NCBI GenBank assembly: GCA_945874805.1
Contig: CAMCJI010000003.1
Span: 1-44,760 of the forward strand
DNA: 44,760 bases
Reading direction: 5' to 3'
DNA from: Asaia bogorensis
GTDB lineage: Bacteria; Pseudomonadota; Alphaproteobacteria; Acetobacterales; Acetobacteraceae
Part shown: positions 26,174 to 36,038 of the stretch, piece by piece
Layout: each line of letters begins with the position of its first letter
How positions within the stretch are numbered: the stretch's first letter is position 1
Program-made: the position numbers and the translations under genes
Notes under the pieces: model-generated
What the model was told of the DNA's origin: nothing
What the model saw: only the letters and a program-made list of their open reading frames with translations
Database searches by the model: none

Positions 26174-27703
26174 ATGGACATCCGCCCCGCCGAGATCTCG
26201 GACATCCTCAAGAAGCAGATCGCCTCGTTCGATACCGAGGCGAACATTGCCGAGACCGGTCAGGTCCTCAGCGTGGGCGACGGTATTGCCCGCGTGTTCG
26301 GCCTGCAGAACGTGATGGCCGGCGAACTCGTCAGCTTCCCCGGCGCCGGCCTCACCGGCATGGCGCTGAACCTCGAGACCGACAACGTCGGCATCGTGAT
26401 CTTCGGCGACGACCGCGGCATCCGCGAGGGTGACACCGTCGAGCGTACCGGCCGCATCGTGGACGTGCCCACCGGCAAGGGCCTGCTCGGCCGCGTGGTC
26501 GATGGCCTCGGCAACCCGATCGACGGCAAGGGCCCCATCGAGGGCCCGCGCATGCTGGTCGAAGTGAAGGCCCCCGGCATCATCCCGCGCAAGTCCGTGC
26601 ATGAGCCGATGCAGACCGGCATCAAGGCGATCGACGCCCTGATCCCGATCGGCCGCGGCCAGCGCGAACTGATCATCGGTGACCGCCAGACCGGCAAGAC
26701 GGCTGTCATCATCGACACCATCCTGAACCAGAAGGGCCCGAACGCCGGCACCGACGAGAGCAAGAGGCTTTATTGCATCTACGTCGCCATCGGCCAGAAG
26801 CGCTCCACCGTCGCCCAGCTCGTCCGCACGCTCGAGGAAAACGGCGCGATGGAATACTCCATCGTTGTCGCCGCCACCGCGTCCGACCCGGCGCCGATGC
26901 AGTTCCTGGCGCCGTACACCGGCTGCACGATGGGCGAATACTTCCGCGACAACGGCATGCACGCCGTCATCTTCTACGACGATCTGTCCAAGCAGGCCGT
27001 CGCCTACCGCCAGATGTCGCTGCTGCTGCGCCGCCCGCCGGGCCGTGAAGCCTATCCCGGCGACGTGTTCTACCTGCACTCCCGCCTGCTGGAGCGCGCC
27101 GCCAAGATGAACGACAAGGAGGGGGCCGGCTCGCTCACCGCCCTGCCGGTCATCGAAACCCAGGCCGGCGACGTCTCCGCCTACATCCCCACCAACGTGA
27201 TTTCGATCACGGACGGCCAGATCTTCCTGGAGACCGAACTGTTCTTCAAGGGCATCCGCCCCGCCGTGAACGTCGGCATCTCGGTGTCCCGCGTCGGCTC
27301 CGCCGCCCAGATCAAGGCGATGAAGCAGGTCGCCGGCCGCATCAAGCTGGAGCTCGCGCAGTATCGCGAAATGGCCGCCTTCGCCCAGTTCGCCTCAGAC
27401 CTCGACGCCTCGACCCAGCAGCTGCTGGCCCGCGGCGCGCGCCTGACCGAACTGCTGAAGCAGCCGCAGTTCAAGCCGGTCCCGGTGGAGGAGCAGGTCG
27501 TCGCCATTTTCGCCGGTGTGCGCGGCTATCTCGACAAGATCGAGGTCGCCAAGATCGGCCGCTTCGAGTCCTCGCTGCTCTCGGCGATGAAGACCACCGA
27601 GCCCGCCATCATCGACGCCATCCGCAACGACCGCGAAATCAAGCCGGAGACCGAAAAGAAGCTGATCGCCTTCCTGGACAGCTTCTCCAAGACCTTCGCC
27701 TGA
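26174..27703 (+). CDS. atpA: ATP synthase F1 subunit alpha
   Basis: The non-catalytic nucleotide-binding subunit of F1. The 509-aa protein has Walker A GDRQTGKT at 169–176, the family N-terminus [14 protein letters not shown], and the RLLERAAK and [10 protein letters not shown] blocks, the latter with the arginine finger. Length is normal. It starts 1 bp after the atpH stop region, so translation is closely coupled. Confidence 0.98.
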   Translation: MDIRPAEISDILKKQIASFDTEANIAETGQVLSVGDGIARVFGLQNVMAGELVSFPGAGLTGMALNLETDNVGIVIFGDDRGIREGDTVERTGRIVDVPTGKGLLGRVVDGLGNPIDGKGPIEGPRMLVEVKAPGIIPRKSVHEPMQTGIKAIDALIPIGRGQRELIIGDRQTGKTAVIIDTILNQKGPNAGTDESKRLYCIYVAIGQKRSTVAQLVRTLEENGAMEYSIVVAATASDPAPMQFLAPYTGCTMGEYFRDNGMHAVIFYDDLSKQAVAYRQMSLLLRRPPGREAYPGDVFYLHSRLLERAAKMNDKEGAGSLTALPVIETQAGDVSAYIPTNVISITDGQIFLETELFFKGIRPAVNVGISVSRVGSAAQIKAMKQVAGRIKLELAQYREMAAFAQFASDLDASTQQLLARGARLTELLKQPQFKPVPVEEQVVAIFAGVRGYLDKIEVAKIGRFESSLLSAMKTTEPAIIDAIRNDREIKPETEKKLIAFLDSFSKTFA

Positions 27704-27720
27704 ACCGGTAGCACCGCGCC

Positions 27721-28599
27721 ATGCCCAGCTTGAAGGACCTCCGGGTCCGCATCAACAGCGTGAAGTCCACGCAGAAGATCACCTCGGCCATGAAGATGGT
27801 CGCGGCATCGAAGCTGCGCCGCGCGCAAAGCCAGGCGGAGGCCGCCCGGCCGTACGCCCAGCGGATGGAGCGCATGCTCGGTTCGCTCGGCGCCTCCGCC
27901 GCGGGCTCGCCCACGGCGCCGAAACTGCTGGTCGGCACCGGTGCGGACAAGGTTCACCTGCTCGTCCCCGTCACCGCCGACCGTGGCCTCGCCGGCGCGT
28001 TCAACTCCAACATCGGCCGCATGACCCGCAATCTCGCTCGCAAGCTGGAAAGCGAGGGCAAGACGGTCAAGATCATGCCGGTCGGCCGCAAGGGCCGCGA
28101 CTATCTCAAGCGTGAGATGGCCAGCCGCATCGTCTCCGACATCTCCTACGCCGGCCGCAAGAGCATCAACTTCGCCGATGCGCAGGACGTGGCCGCCCGC
28201 ATCACCGCGATGCTTGATGCCGGCGAGTTCGACGTCTGCACGGTGGTCTACAACCGCTTCCAGTCGGTCATCGCCCAGGTGCCGACGGAGATGCCGCTGA
28301 TCCCCGCCCCGCTGCCGTCGACCGGCGCCGAGGCTCCGGGCGGTGCCTACTACGAGTTTGAGCCGGACGAAGAGACCATGCTGGCCCGGCTGCTGCCGCA
28401 AAACCTGGCCATTCAGGTTTACCGCGCGCTGCTGGAATCGTCCGCCGGCGAGCACGGCGCGCGCATGACCGCGATGGATAACGCCACACGCAATGCCGGC
28501 GACATGATCAAGCGGCTCAGCCAGAACTACAATCGCGCCCGCCAGGCGAACATCACCAAAGAACTCATCGAGATCATTTCCGGCGCCGAAGCCGTCTGA
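27721..28599 (+). CDS. atpG: ATP synthase F1 subunit gamma
   Basis: The central rotor shaft of F1. The 292-aa protein has the two long terminal helices: N-terminal [20 protein letters not shown] and C-terminal [12 protein letters not shown] followed by [12 protein letters not shown]. Both are the conserved parts of the coiled-coil shaft. Size is normal for alphaproteobacteria. It sits 17 bp after atpA. Confidence 0.97.
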   Translation: MPSLKDLRVRINSVKSTQKITSAMKMVAASKLRRAQSQAEAARPYAQRMERMLGSLGASAAGSPTAPKLLVGTGADKVHLLVPVTADRGLAGAFNSNIGRMTRNLARKLESEGKTVKIMPVGRKGRDYLKREMASRIVSDISYAGRKSINFADAQDVAARITAMLDAGEFDVCTVVYNRFQSVIAQVPTEMPLIPAPLPSTGAEAPGGAYYEFEPDEETMLARLLPQNLAIQVYRALLESSAGEHGARMTAMDNATRNAGDMIKRLSQNYNRARQANITKELIEIISGAEAV

Positions 28600-30063
<1,464 letters not shown>

Positions 30064-30084
30064 GCCGCACCCTGAGGAACGCAG

Positions 30085-30486
30085 ATGCCCGTCGCTCTTG
30101 AGATCGTCAGCCCGGAAAAGCTGCTGCTGTCCCGCGCGGTGGAGATGGTCGTCATCCCCGCCGCCGAGGGCGACATGGGCATCCTGCCGCAACACGCCCC
30201 GATGATCGTGATGCTGCGGAGCGGCACGATCAACATCTATGAGGGCGGCCAGATCACCGAAAAGCTGTTCGTCTCGGGCGGCTTCGCGGAAATCACCCCG
30301 GAACGGGTGACGGTGCTGGCCAACCAGGCGACCCCCGTCGCCGAACTGGTCAAGGCGGAAGGCGAAAAACACCTCGCCGCCGCCGAGGCCGAATACGCAG
30401 CAGCCGACAAGAACGACATGAAGGCGCTGGACGCCCTCATGGACCGCATGCAAGCCGCCCGCGCCCACGTCGAAGCCGCCGCCTGA
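30085..30486 (+). CDS. atpC: ATP synthase F1 subunit epsilon
   Basis: The 133-aa epsilon subunit of the rotor, which couples and can inhibit the enzyme. It has the N-terminal beta-sandwich motifs EIVSPEKLL and VVIPAAEGDMGILPQHAP and a C-terminal helical part that is Ala-rich. It ends the atpHAGDC operon and is followed by a strong hairpin. Confidence 0.96.
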   Translation: MPVALEIVSPEKLLLSRAVEMVVIPAAEGDMGILPQHAPMIVMLRSGTINIYEGGQITEKLFVSGGFAEITPERVTVLANQATPVAELVKAEGEKHLAAAEAEYAAADKNDMKALDALMDRMQAARAHVEAAA

Positions 30487-30504
30487 CCTGCCACTCCGCC
30501 CACC

Positions 30505-30533
30505 CGGCCGCATCCTCATGTGAGATGTGGCCG
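30505..30533 (+). terminator. atp operon terminator
   Basis: CGGCCGCAT (30505–30513) pairs with ATGTGGCCG (30525–30533), with one G–T wobble, and CTC/GAG extend the stem around ATGT with one bulged base. It begins 19 nt after the atpC stop. The following sequence is only slightly T-rich. Confidence 0.65.
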
Positions 30534-30580
30534 GCTTGCTGCCGCAGGATGGACGGCCACAAACGCGCCTAACATTCGCG

Positions 30581-30609
30581 TTGACATAACTAACTTTCGG
30601 CGCTATATC
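30581..30609 (+). promoter_or_regulatory. Near-consensus sigma70 promoter for a leaderless mRNA (paralogue B)
   Basis: TTGACA (30581–30586) matches the -35 consensus exactly. A 17-bp spacer leads to TATATC (30604–30609). The -10 ends 6 nt before the ATG at 30616, so transcription should start on or beside the initiation codon. No ribosome-binding site precedes it. Confidence 0.75.
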
Positions 30610-30615
30610 TGCGCC

Positions 30616-31260
30616 ATGAATTTCGTCTCCACCCTGGCCCGTCGCCTCTACACCGCCTTCAAGGCGGCGGCCGAGCCTGTCAACGCCCATCTGCGCCTGC
30701 ACTACCGCACCCCGATGCCGCTGCTCGTCCTCGCTCTGCTCCGCATGCACCGCCTCGTCGGCCGCCTAGACCGGCTGGTGCTGAAATGGGAGCGCGGCCT
30801 GCTCCCCACCCCCCGTCCCCGTGCGCCCCGCCCCACGACCGCCCGCAAGCCGGCCGGCCCGGCGCTGCCCACCCGCTTCGGCTGGCTCGGCAAGCTCGTG
30901 CCCGCCGCGCAAGCCGGCGCCGGCCTGCTCGACATGATGCTCCAGGAGCCCAACGGCGAGGCCCGCGCCCTCGTCGCCGCCGCCCCGCAGGCCGGGCGCA
31001 TCCTCCGCCCGCTCTGCCGCATCTGGGGCGTCACCCCGCCGGACTGGCTCGCACTGCCCCGGCGCCCCCGCAAACGGCGCGCGCCCCAGCCGCCGAAACC
31101 CCGCAAACCCCGCCAAACTCCCGAACGCGGCTTCACCCGGGCCGAGATCGACCGGATGAGCGCGGCCGAACTTGCCGCCCATTACGGCCCCCTCCCGCCG
31201 CATTTCCCGCTCCCCATCCGCAACCTCCGCCACATCCGACGAAAAATCGCCGCCGGATAG
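30616..31260 (+). CDS. Small basic protein of unknown family, paralogue B
   Basis: No characterised family is recognised. The 214-aa Arg/Pro/Leu-rich protein is paralogous to the one at 3775–4407. Both have a hydrophobic-then-basic N-terminal helix (PLLVLALLRMHRLVGRLDRL), a PRP-rich linker, QAGRILRPLCRIWGV, a second Lys/Arg/Pro linker, and the tail FTRAEIDRMSAAEL…PPHFPLPI…HIRRKIAAG. The N-terminal half may have an amphipathic membrane-associating helix; this is inference. The last 29 nt of coding sequence before the stop are identical to paralogue A. The gene has its own promoter after the atp terminator, so it is not part of the atp operon. Confidence 0.82.
   Translation: MNFVSTLARRLYTAFKAAAEPVNAHLRLHYRTPMPLLVLALLRMHRLVGRLDRLVLKWERGLLPTPRPRAPRPTTARKPAGPALPTRFGWLGKLVPAAQAGAGLLDMMLQEPNGEARALVAAAPQAGRILRPLCRIWGVTPPDWLALPRRPRKRRAPQPPKPRKPRQTPERGFTRAEIDRMSAAELAAHYGPLPPHFPLPIRNLRHIRRKIAAG
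31230..31258. repeat. 29-nt identical 3' coding end, paralogue B copy
   Basis: Identical to 4377–4405. It contains the pairing arms ATCCGACG and CGCCGGAT and encodes the conserved HIRRKIAAG tail, ending one base before the stop codon is complete. The stop codons themselves differ (TGA in A, TAG in B). Confidence 0.6.
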
Positions 31261-31430
31261 CGGATGGAGAGCCACGCCTATATCATACCGTACACGGGAC
31301 AATCCGGGTACATCACTTCGGATTCTCCGCCAGGCCCGATTCCATCGCCGACCTCCCCGCGCCAGGCCGCTCGCATCTGGCCATCCCGGCGCGGGCGTGA
31401 AACCATAGGGTCTCTGCGGAGGAGGCAAAG

Positions 31431-32174
31431 ATGACACAACGATTTGCGGGGCGCGTGGCGGTGGTCACGGGCGGCGTCTCCGGCATCGGCCTGGCCGTCT
31501 GCCAGCGCCTGCTGGCGGATGGCGCGCAGCTGGCCGTCTGGGACCGTGATGCCGAGGGCCTCGCCGGGCTGTCCGCGAAACTTGGCGCGCAGGTCTTCAC
31601 CCGCGCCCTCGACCTGACCGACCCCGTCGCGGTGCAGGCCGCCGCCGATGCCACCGTGGCAGCCCTCGGCCATCTCGACATCCTGGTCGCCTCCGCCGGC
31701 ATCACCGGCCCAAACAAGCCCACCTGGGAATACGCAACCGCGGACTGGCAGCGCGTGATGGACGTCAACGTCAACGCCGTCTTCTACTGCAACCGCGCGG
31801 TGGTCCCGCACATGCTCGGCCGCGACTACGGCCGGATCGTCAACATCGCTTCGGTGGCCGGCAAGGAGGGCAATCCGAATGCCTCCGCCTATTCCACCTC
31901 GAAGGCGGCCGTGATCGGGCTGACCAAGTCGATCGGCAAGGAACTCGCGAAAACCGGCATCCGGGTGAACTGCGTCACCCCCGCCGCCGTGCGCACCGCC
32001 ATCTTCGACCAGATGACGGAGGAGCACATCGCCTTCATGCTCGGCAAAATCCCCATCGGCCGCTTCGGCACGGTGGAGGAAGTGGCCTCGCTGATCTGCT
32101 GGCTGTGTTCGGAAGAAGCCAGCTTCTCCACCGCGGCGGTGTTCGACGTCTCGGGCGGCCGGGCGACGTATTGA
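31431..32174 (+). CDS. Short-chain dehydrogenase/reductase
   Basis: An NAD(P)-dependent oxidoreductase of 247 aa. It has the cofactor loop TGGVSGIG near residue 13, the NAG-equivalent ASAGITG, the catalytic Ser before YSTSKAA (Tyr–Lys), and the family end GGRATY. The ATG follows GGAGGAGG at a good distance. It is the first of SDR–MDR–SDR. It resembles 3-oxoacyl-ACP reductase/glucose dehydrogenase-like SDRs, but the substrate is unknown. Confidence 0.9.
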   Translation: MTQRFAGRVAVVTGGVSGIGLAVCQRLLADGAQLAVWDRDAEGLAGLSAKLGAQVFTRALDLTDPVAVQAAADATVAALGHLDILVASAGITGPNKPTWEYATADWQRVMDVNVNAVFYCNRAVVPHMLGRDYGRIVNIASVAGKEGNPNASAYSTSKAAVIGLTKSIGKELAKTGIRVNCVTPAAVRTAIFDQMTEEHIAFMLGKIPIGRFGTVEEVASLICWLCSEEASFSTAAVFDVSGGRATY

Positions 32175-32206
32175 GCAAGACTGCCACTCTACCAGAAGGG
32201 ATGCCC

Positions 32207-33196
32207 ATGCAGCGTCGTATCGTGCTTGCCAGCCGGCCTGACGGGGCCGCCTCCACCGAGAACTTCCGGCTGGAAACCGCACCCATCCCGATCCCCGCCG
32301 AGGGCGAGGTGCTGGTGAAGCACAAATTCCTCACCGTCGATCCCTATATGCGGATGCGGATGAACGATGCGAAATCCTACGCCTCGCCCCAGGCCCTCGA
32401 TGCGGTGATGGGCGGCGGCGCGGCGGGCGAGGTGGTGGAAAGCCGCCATCCCGGCTTCGCGCCGGGCGATGCCGTGGTCTGCGGCGGCGGCTGGCAGGAA
32501 TATTCGGCCAGCCACGGCCGGATGATGCGCAAGGTCGATGCGAGGCGCCTGCCGCTGGAGACCTATCTCGGCCCCGCCGGCATGCCGGGCGTCACCGCCT
32601 GGTACGGCACGCTGAAGCTGATCGCGCCGAAGCCGGGCGAGACGGTGGTGGTCTCGGCCGCCGCCGGCGCGGTCGGCAGCATCGCCGGGCAGATCGCCAA
32701 ACGCGCGGGTGCCCGCGTCGTCGGCGTCGCCGGCGGGCCGGAGAAGTGCCGCCACGTGGTCGAACAGCTCGGCTTCGATGCCTGCATCGACTACAAGGCG
32801 GACAACCTGCGCGCCGATTTCGACGCCGCCTGCCCGCACGGCATCGACGGGGTGTTCGAGAATGTCGGCGGCGCGGTGCTCGACCAGTCCATGCGCCGCC
32901 TCAACGTCTTCGCCCGCATCGCCCTGTGCGGCCTGATCTCGTCGGGCTATGCCGCCCGCCGCCAGCCGATGGCGGATGTGACGAGCCTGCTGACCAGCCG
33001 CGCGCGGATCGAGGGCTTCATCATCTCGGATCAGGCCCGCCTGTTCCCCGAGGCCTGGGCCTTCCTCGCCGATGGCCTCGCCGAGGGCCGGCTGACCTGG
33101 CACCGCACCATCGCCCAGGGGCTGGAGGCCACGCCCGCCGCTTTCATCGGCCTGCTCGCCGGCGCCAATCTCGGCAAGCAGCTGGTGGCGCTGTGA
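32207..33196 (+). CDS. NADP-dependent medium-chain reductase (CurA-like)
   Basis: A zinc-independent MDR of 329 aa, related to NADPH-dependent curcumin reductase and leukotriene B4 dehydrogenases that reduce alpha,beta-unsaturated ketones. Visible features are the N-terminal VLVKHKFLTVDPYMRMRM block, the cofactor segment VVSAAAGAVGSIAGQIAK, and GVFENVGG. The ATG at 32207 is preferred over the one at 32201, which directly abuts AGAAGGG. Its stop overlaps the next start (GTGA). It is probably co-transcribed with both SDRs. Confidence 0.9.
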   Translation: MQRRIVLASRPDGAASTENFRLETAPIPIPAEGEVLVKHKFLTVDPYMRMRMNDAKSYASPQALDAVMGGGAAGEVVESRHPGFAPGDAVVCGGGWQEYSASHGRMMRKVDARRLPLETYLGPAGMPGVTAWYGTLKLIAPKPGETVVVSAAAGAVGSIAGQIAKRAGARVVGVAGGPEKCRHVVEQLGFDACIDYKADNLRADFDAACPHGIDGVFENVGGAVLDQSMRRLNVFARIALCGLISSGYAARRQPMADVTSLLTSRARIEGFIISDQARLFPEAWAFLADGLAEGRLTWHRTIAQGLEATPAAFIGLLAGANLGKQLVAL

Positions 33197-33957
33197 GCCT
33201 GCCGCGCACACCCTCGCTGCGGCTGGACGGGCGGCACGCGTTGGTCACCGGCGCCGGGCGCGGCATCGGTGCCGCCCTGGCCACCGCACTGGCGGAGGCG
33301 GGGGCGCATGTGCACCTCGCCGCCCGCAGCGCCGCCGAGATCGCCGCCCTCGCCACCGAGCTCGGCCATCTCGGCTGGCACGCCACCGCCCACCGGCTGG
33401 ATGTGGGCGACACGGCGGCGGTGGAAACATTGGTCGCCAGCCTGCCGCCGCTCGACGTGCTGGTGAACAACGCCGGCACCAACCGCCCGAAACCGATGAC
33501 GGACGTCAGCGAGGACGACTACGACGCGGTGTTCGGCCTCAACGTCCGCTCCGTCTATTTCACCACCCAGGCGGTGGTGCGGCGCATGCTGGCCGCCGGC
33601 AAGCGCGGCAGCATCATCAACATCTCCTCGCAGATGGGCCATGTGGGTGCTGCGAACCGCACCATCTACTGCGCCTCCAAACACGCGATGGAGGGGCTGA
33701 CCAAGGCGCTGGCGGTCGAGCTCGGGCCGCAGGGCATCCGGGTGAACAGCATCGCCCCCACCTTCATCGAAACCGCGATGACCCGCCCCTATTTCGAGAA
33801 TCCGGGCTTTCGCGACGACGTCCTCGCCAAGATCAAGATCGGCCGGATCGGCCGGGTGGAGGACCTGATGGGCGCCGTGGTCTACCTCGCCTCCGACGCC
33901 GCGGCGATGGTCACCGGCACCTCGCTGGTCGTCGATGGGGGCTGGACGGCACACTGA
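33193..33957 (+). CDS. Short-chain dehydrogenase/reductase
   Basis: A 254-aa SDR with TGAGRGIG (cofactor), VNNAGTN, the catalytic YCASKHAM and a C-terminal SLVVDGGWTA. It resembles gluconate 5-dehydrogenase and related polyol/keto-sugar SDRs, but the substrate is not inferable. The start is GTG 33193, overlapping the MDR stop by 4 bp, which indicates translational coupling. Last gene of the trio. Confidence 0.9.
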   Translation: MSLPRTPSLRLDGRHALVTGAGRGIGAALATALAEAGAHVHLAARSAAEIAALATELGHLGWHATAHRLDVGDTAAVETLVASLPPLDVLVNNAGTNRPKPMTDVSEDDYDAVFGLNVRSVYFTTQAVVRRMLAAGKRGSIINISSQMGHVGAANRTIYCASKHAMEGLTKALAVELGPQGIRVNSIAPTFIETAMTRPYFENPGFRDDVLAKIKIGRIGRVEDLMGAVVYLASDAAAMVTGTSLVVDGGWTAH

Positions 33958-34091
33958 GCTGATAACGACGCGTGACGTCGCCGCGCGGCTGTGGCATCAG
34001 TCACCGCATTGCAGCATCCCTTTCTGTCGATGAGGATGCTATACGATAATTTCAGACGATACCGGTGGACCTGCCCCGGACGGAGAGCGGC

Positions 34092-36011
34092 ATGTGCGGC
34101 ATAGCCGGCATTTTTCACCCCAGCGGTAGGGCACCGGCCGATGAGGCCGTGCTGCGGGCGATGACGGATGCCATGTTCCACCGCGGCCCCGATGGTGAGG
34201 GGCGGCACCTCGAACCCGGCCTCGGCCTCGGCCACCGCATCCTCGCCATCATCGACCCCGAGGGCGGCGCCCAGCCGATGTACAACGAGGACCGCTCGGT
34301 GGTCATCGTCTTCAACGGCATGATCTACAACTACCGCGAGCTGGTGCCCGAGCTGCAGGCCGCCGGCCATGTCTTCCGCACCCAGTGCGACACCGAGACC
34401 ATCATCCACGCCTGGGAGCAGTGGGGTGAGGATTGCCTCGCCCATCTCAACGGCATGTTCGCCTTCGCCATCTGGGACCGTAACCGCGGCACCCTGTTCC
34501 TCGCGCGCGACCGGCTGGGCAAGAAGCCGCTGCATTACACCGTGCTCCCCGATGGCCGGTTCGCCTTCGCCTCCGAGCTGTGTGGCCTCGCCGCCATCCC
34601 CGGCATCAGCCGCAAGATCGATCCGGTGGCGGTGGCCGAGTATTTCACCTGGTCCTACGTGCCCGACCCGCGGACGATCTATAGCGGCATCGCCAAGCTG
34701 CCGGCCGGGCACTGCATGACCCTGCGCCTCGGCGAGCCCGCCGCCAGCGCGAAACCCCGCCGCTACTGGCGCGCCTCCACCGCCCCGGTAAAGATCGGCG
34801 AGGCGGATGCGGTGGCCGAGTTCTCCACCCGCTTTGCGGACTGCGTGGACAAGCGGCTGATCGCCGACGTGCCGCTGGGCGCCTTCCTGTCGGGCGGCGT
34901 GGACTCCTCGGCCGTCGTCGCCGTCGGCGCCGGCCTGCGCTCCCGCCCGCTGGACACCTTCACCATCGGCTTCGCCGGCGAGGAGGACGAGACGCCCTTC
35001 GCCGGCCTCGTCGCCGCCCGCTACGGCACCGTCCAGCACAACGACACCACCACGCTCGACTATATCGAAGCCGCCGACATCCAGGGCCGCATCTACGGCG
35101 AGCCGTTCGGCGACCAGTCCAGCGTGCCCACGCTGGCCGTCTGCGCCCTGGCCCGCCGCCACGCCAAGGTCGCCGTCTCCGGCGATGGCGGCGACGAGGT
35201 GTTCGCCGGCTACCGCCGCTACCGCTGGCATGTGCTGAACGATGCGGTGCGCGCGCGCATCCCCGCCCCGCTGCGCCGCGGCGTGCTGGGCACGCTGGCG
35301 CGCATCTACCCCAAGCTCGACTGGGCGCCGCGCTTCCTGCGGGCCAAATACACGCTGAGCGAACTGGCGCTGGACAGCGCCCTCGGCTACGCGCGCACCC
35401 TGGTCCGCACGCAAGACCAGATGCGCCGGGACCTGTTCTCCCCCTCGCTGCTGGCAGCGCTGGACGGCCACGACCCGACAGCGGCGATCTCCACCCTGAT
35501 GGACGAAAGCGGCACGGACGACGCGCTGGCGCAGGCGCAGTACGTGGACATCAACACCTATCTCGTCGGCGACATCCTCACCAAGGTCGACCGCGCCTCG
35601 ATGGCGAACTCGCTGGAGGTGCGCGCCCCGCTGCTGGACTACCGGATGGTCGAATGGGGTCTCAGCCTCCCGGCCGACCTCAAGCTGCGCAATGGCGTCG
35701 GCAAATACGTGTTCAAGAAGGCGATGGAGCCGCTGCTGCCGCACGAGATCCTCTACCGCCCGAAGCAGGGCTTCGCCGCGACGCTCGGCCCGCTGTTCCG
35801 CCAGCAGGCCGCCCGCATCCGCAGCCGCCTGCTGGCGGCCCCCATGCGCGACAGCGGGCTGTTCCGCGAGGCAACCCTGGCGCGGCTGGTCGATGAGCAC
35901 GAGGCCGGCCGCTCAGACCACAGCCTCGCCCTGTGGCTGCTTCTCGTCTTTGCCGGCTTTCTCGCAGCGGAAGGGGCCGTGTCCGCACGGAATATCGCCG
36001 CTGCGGCCTGA
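34092..36011 (+). CDS. asnB: Glutamine-dependent asparagine synthetase-like amidotransferase
   Basis: A two-domain enzyme of 639 aa. The N-terminal class II glutaminase starts with nucleophile Cys2 (MCGIAGIF), so the start is fixed at ATG 34092. The synthetase domain has the PP-loop SGGVDSS at 267–273. It is longer than E. coli AsnB, as in the versions found in exopolysaccharide clusters. Since a flippase, a sugar-type dehydrogenase fusion and a glycosyltransferase follow directly, it may amidate a uronic acid or other sugar rather than make free asparagine (inference). The upstream 134 bp hold an AT-rich promoter-like stretch (TATACGATAAT). Confidence 0.92.
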   Translation: MCGIAGIFHPSGRAPADEAVLRAMTDAMFHRGPDGEGRHLEPGLGLGHRILAIIDPEGGAQPMYNEDRSVVIVFNGMIYNYRELVPELQAAGHVFRTQCDTETIIHAWEQWGEDCLAHLNGMFAFAIWDRNRGTLFLARDRLGKKPLHYTVLPDGRFAFASELCGLAAIPGISRKIDPVAVAEYFTWSYVPDPRTIYSGIAKLPAGHCMTLRLGEPAASAKPRRYWRASTAPVKIGEADAVAEFSTRFADCVDKRLIADVPLGAFLSGGVDSSAVVAVGAGLRSRPLDTFTIGFAGEEDETPFAGLVAARYGTVQHNDTTTLDYIEAADIQGRIYGEPFGDQSSVPTLAVCALARRHAKVAVSGDGGDEVFAGYRRYRWHVLNDAVRARIPAPLRRGVLGTLARIYPKLDWAPRFLRAKYTLSELALDSALGYARTLVRTQDQMRRDLFSPSLLAALDGHDPTAAISTLMDESGTDDALAQAQYVDINTYLVGDILTKVDRASMANSLEVRAPLLDYRMVEWGLSLPADLKLRNGVGKYVFKKAMEPLLPHEILYRPKQGFAATLGPLFRQQAARIRSRLLAAPMRDSGLFREATLARLVDEHEAGRSDHSLALWLLLVFAGFLAAEGAVSARNIAAAA

Positions 36012-36038
36012 ACCCATCCAGCGACCCGGCGGCTGCGC

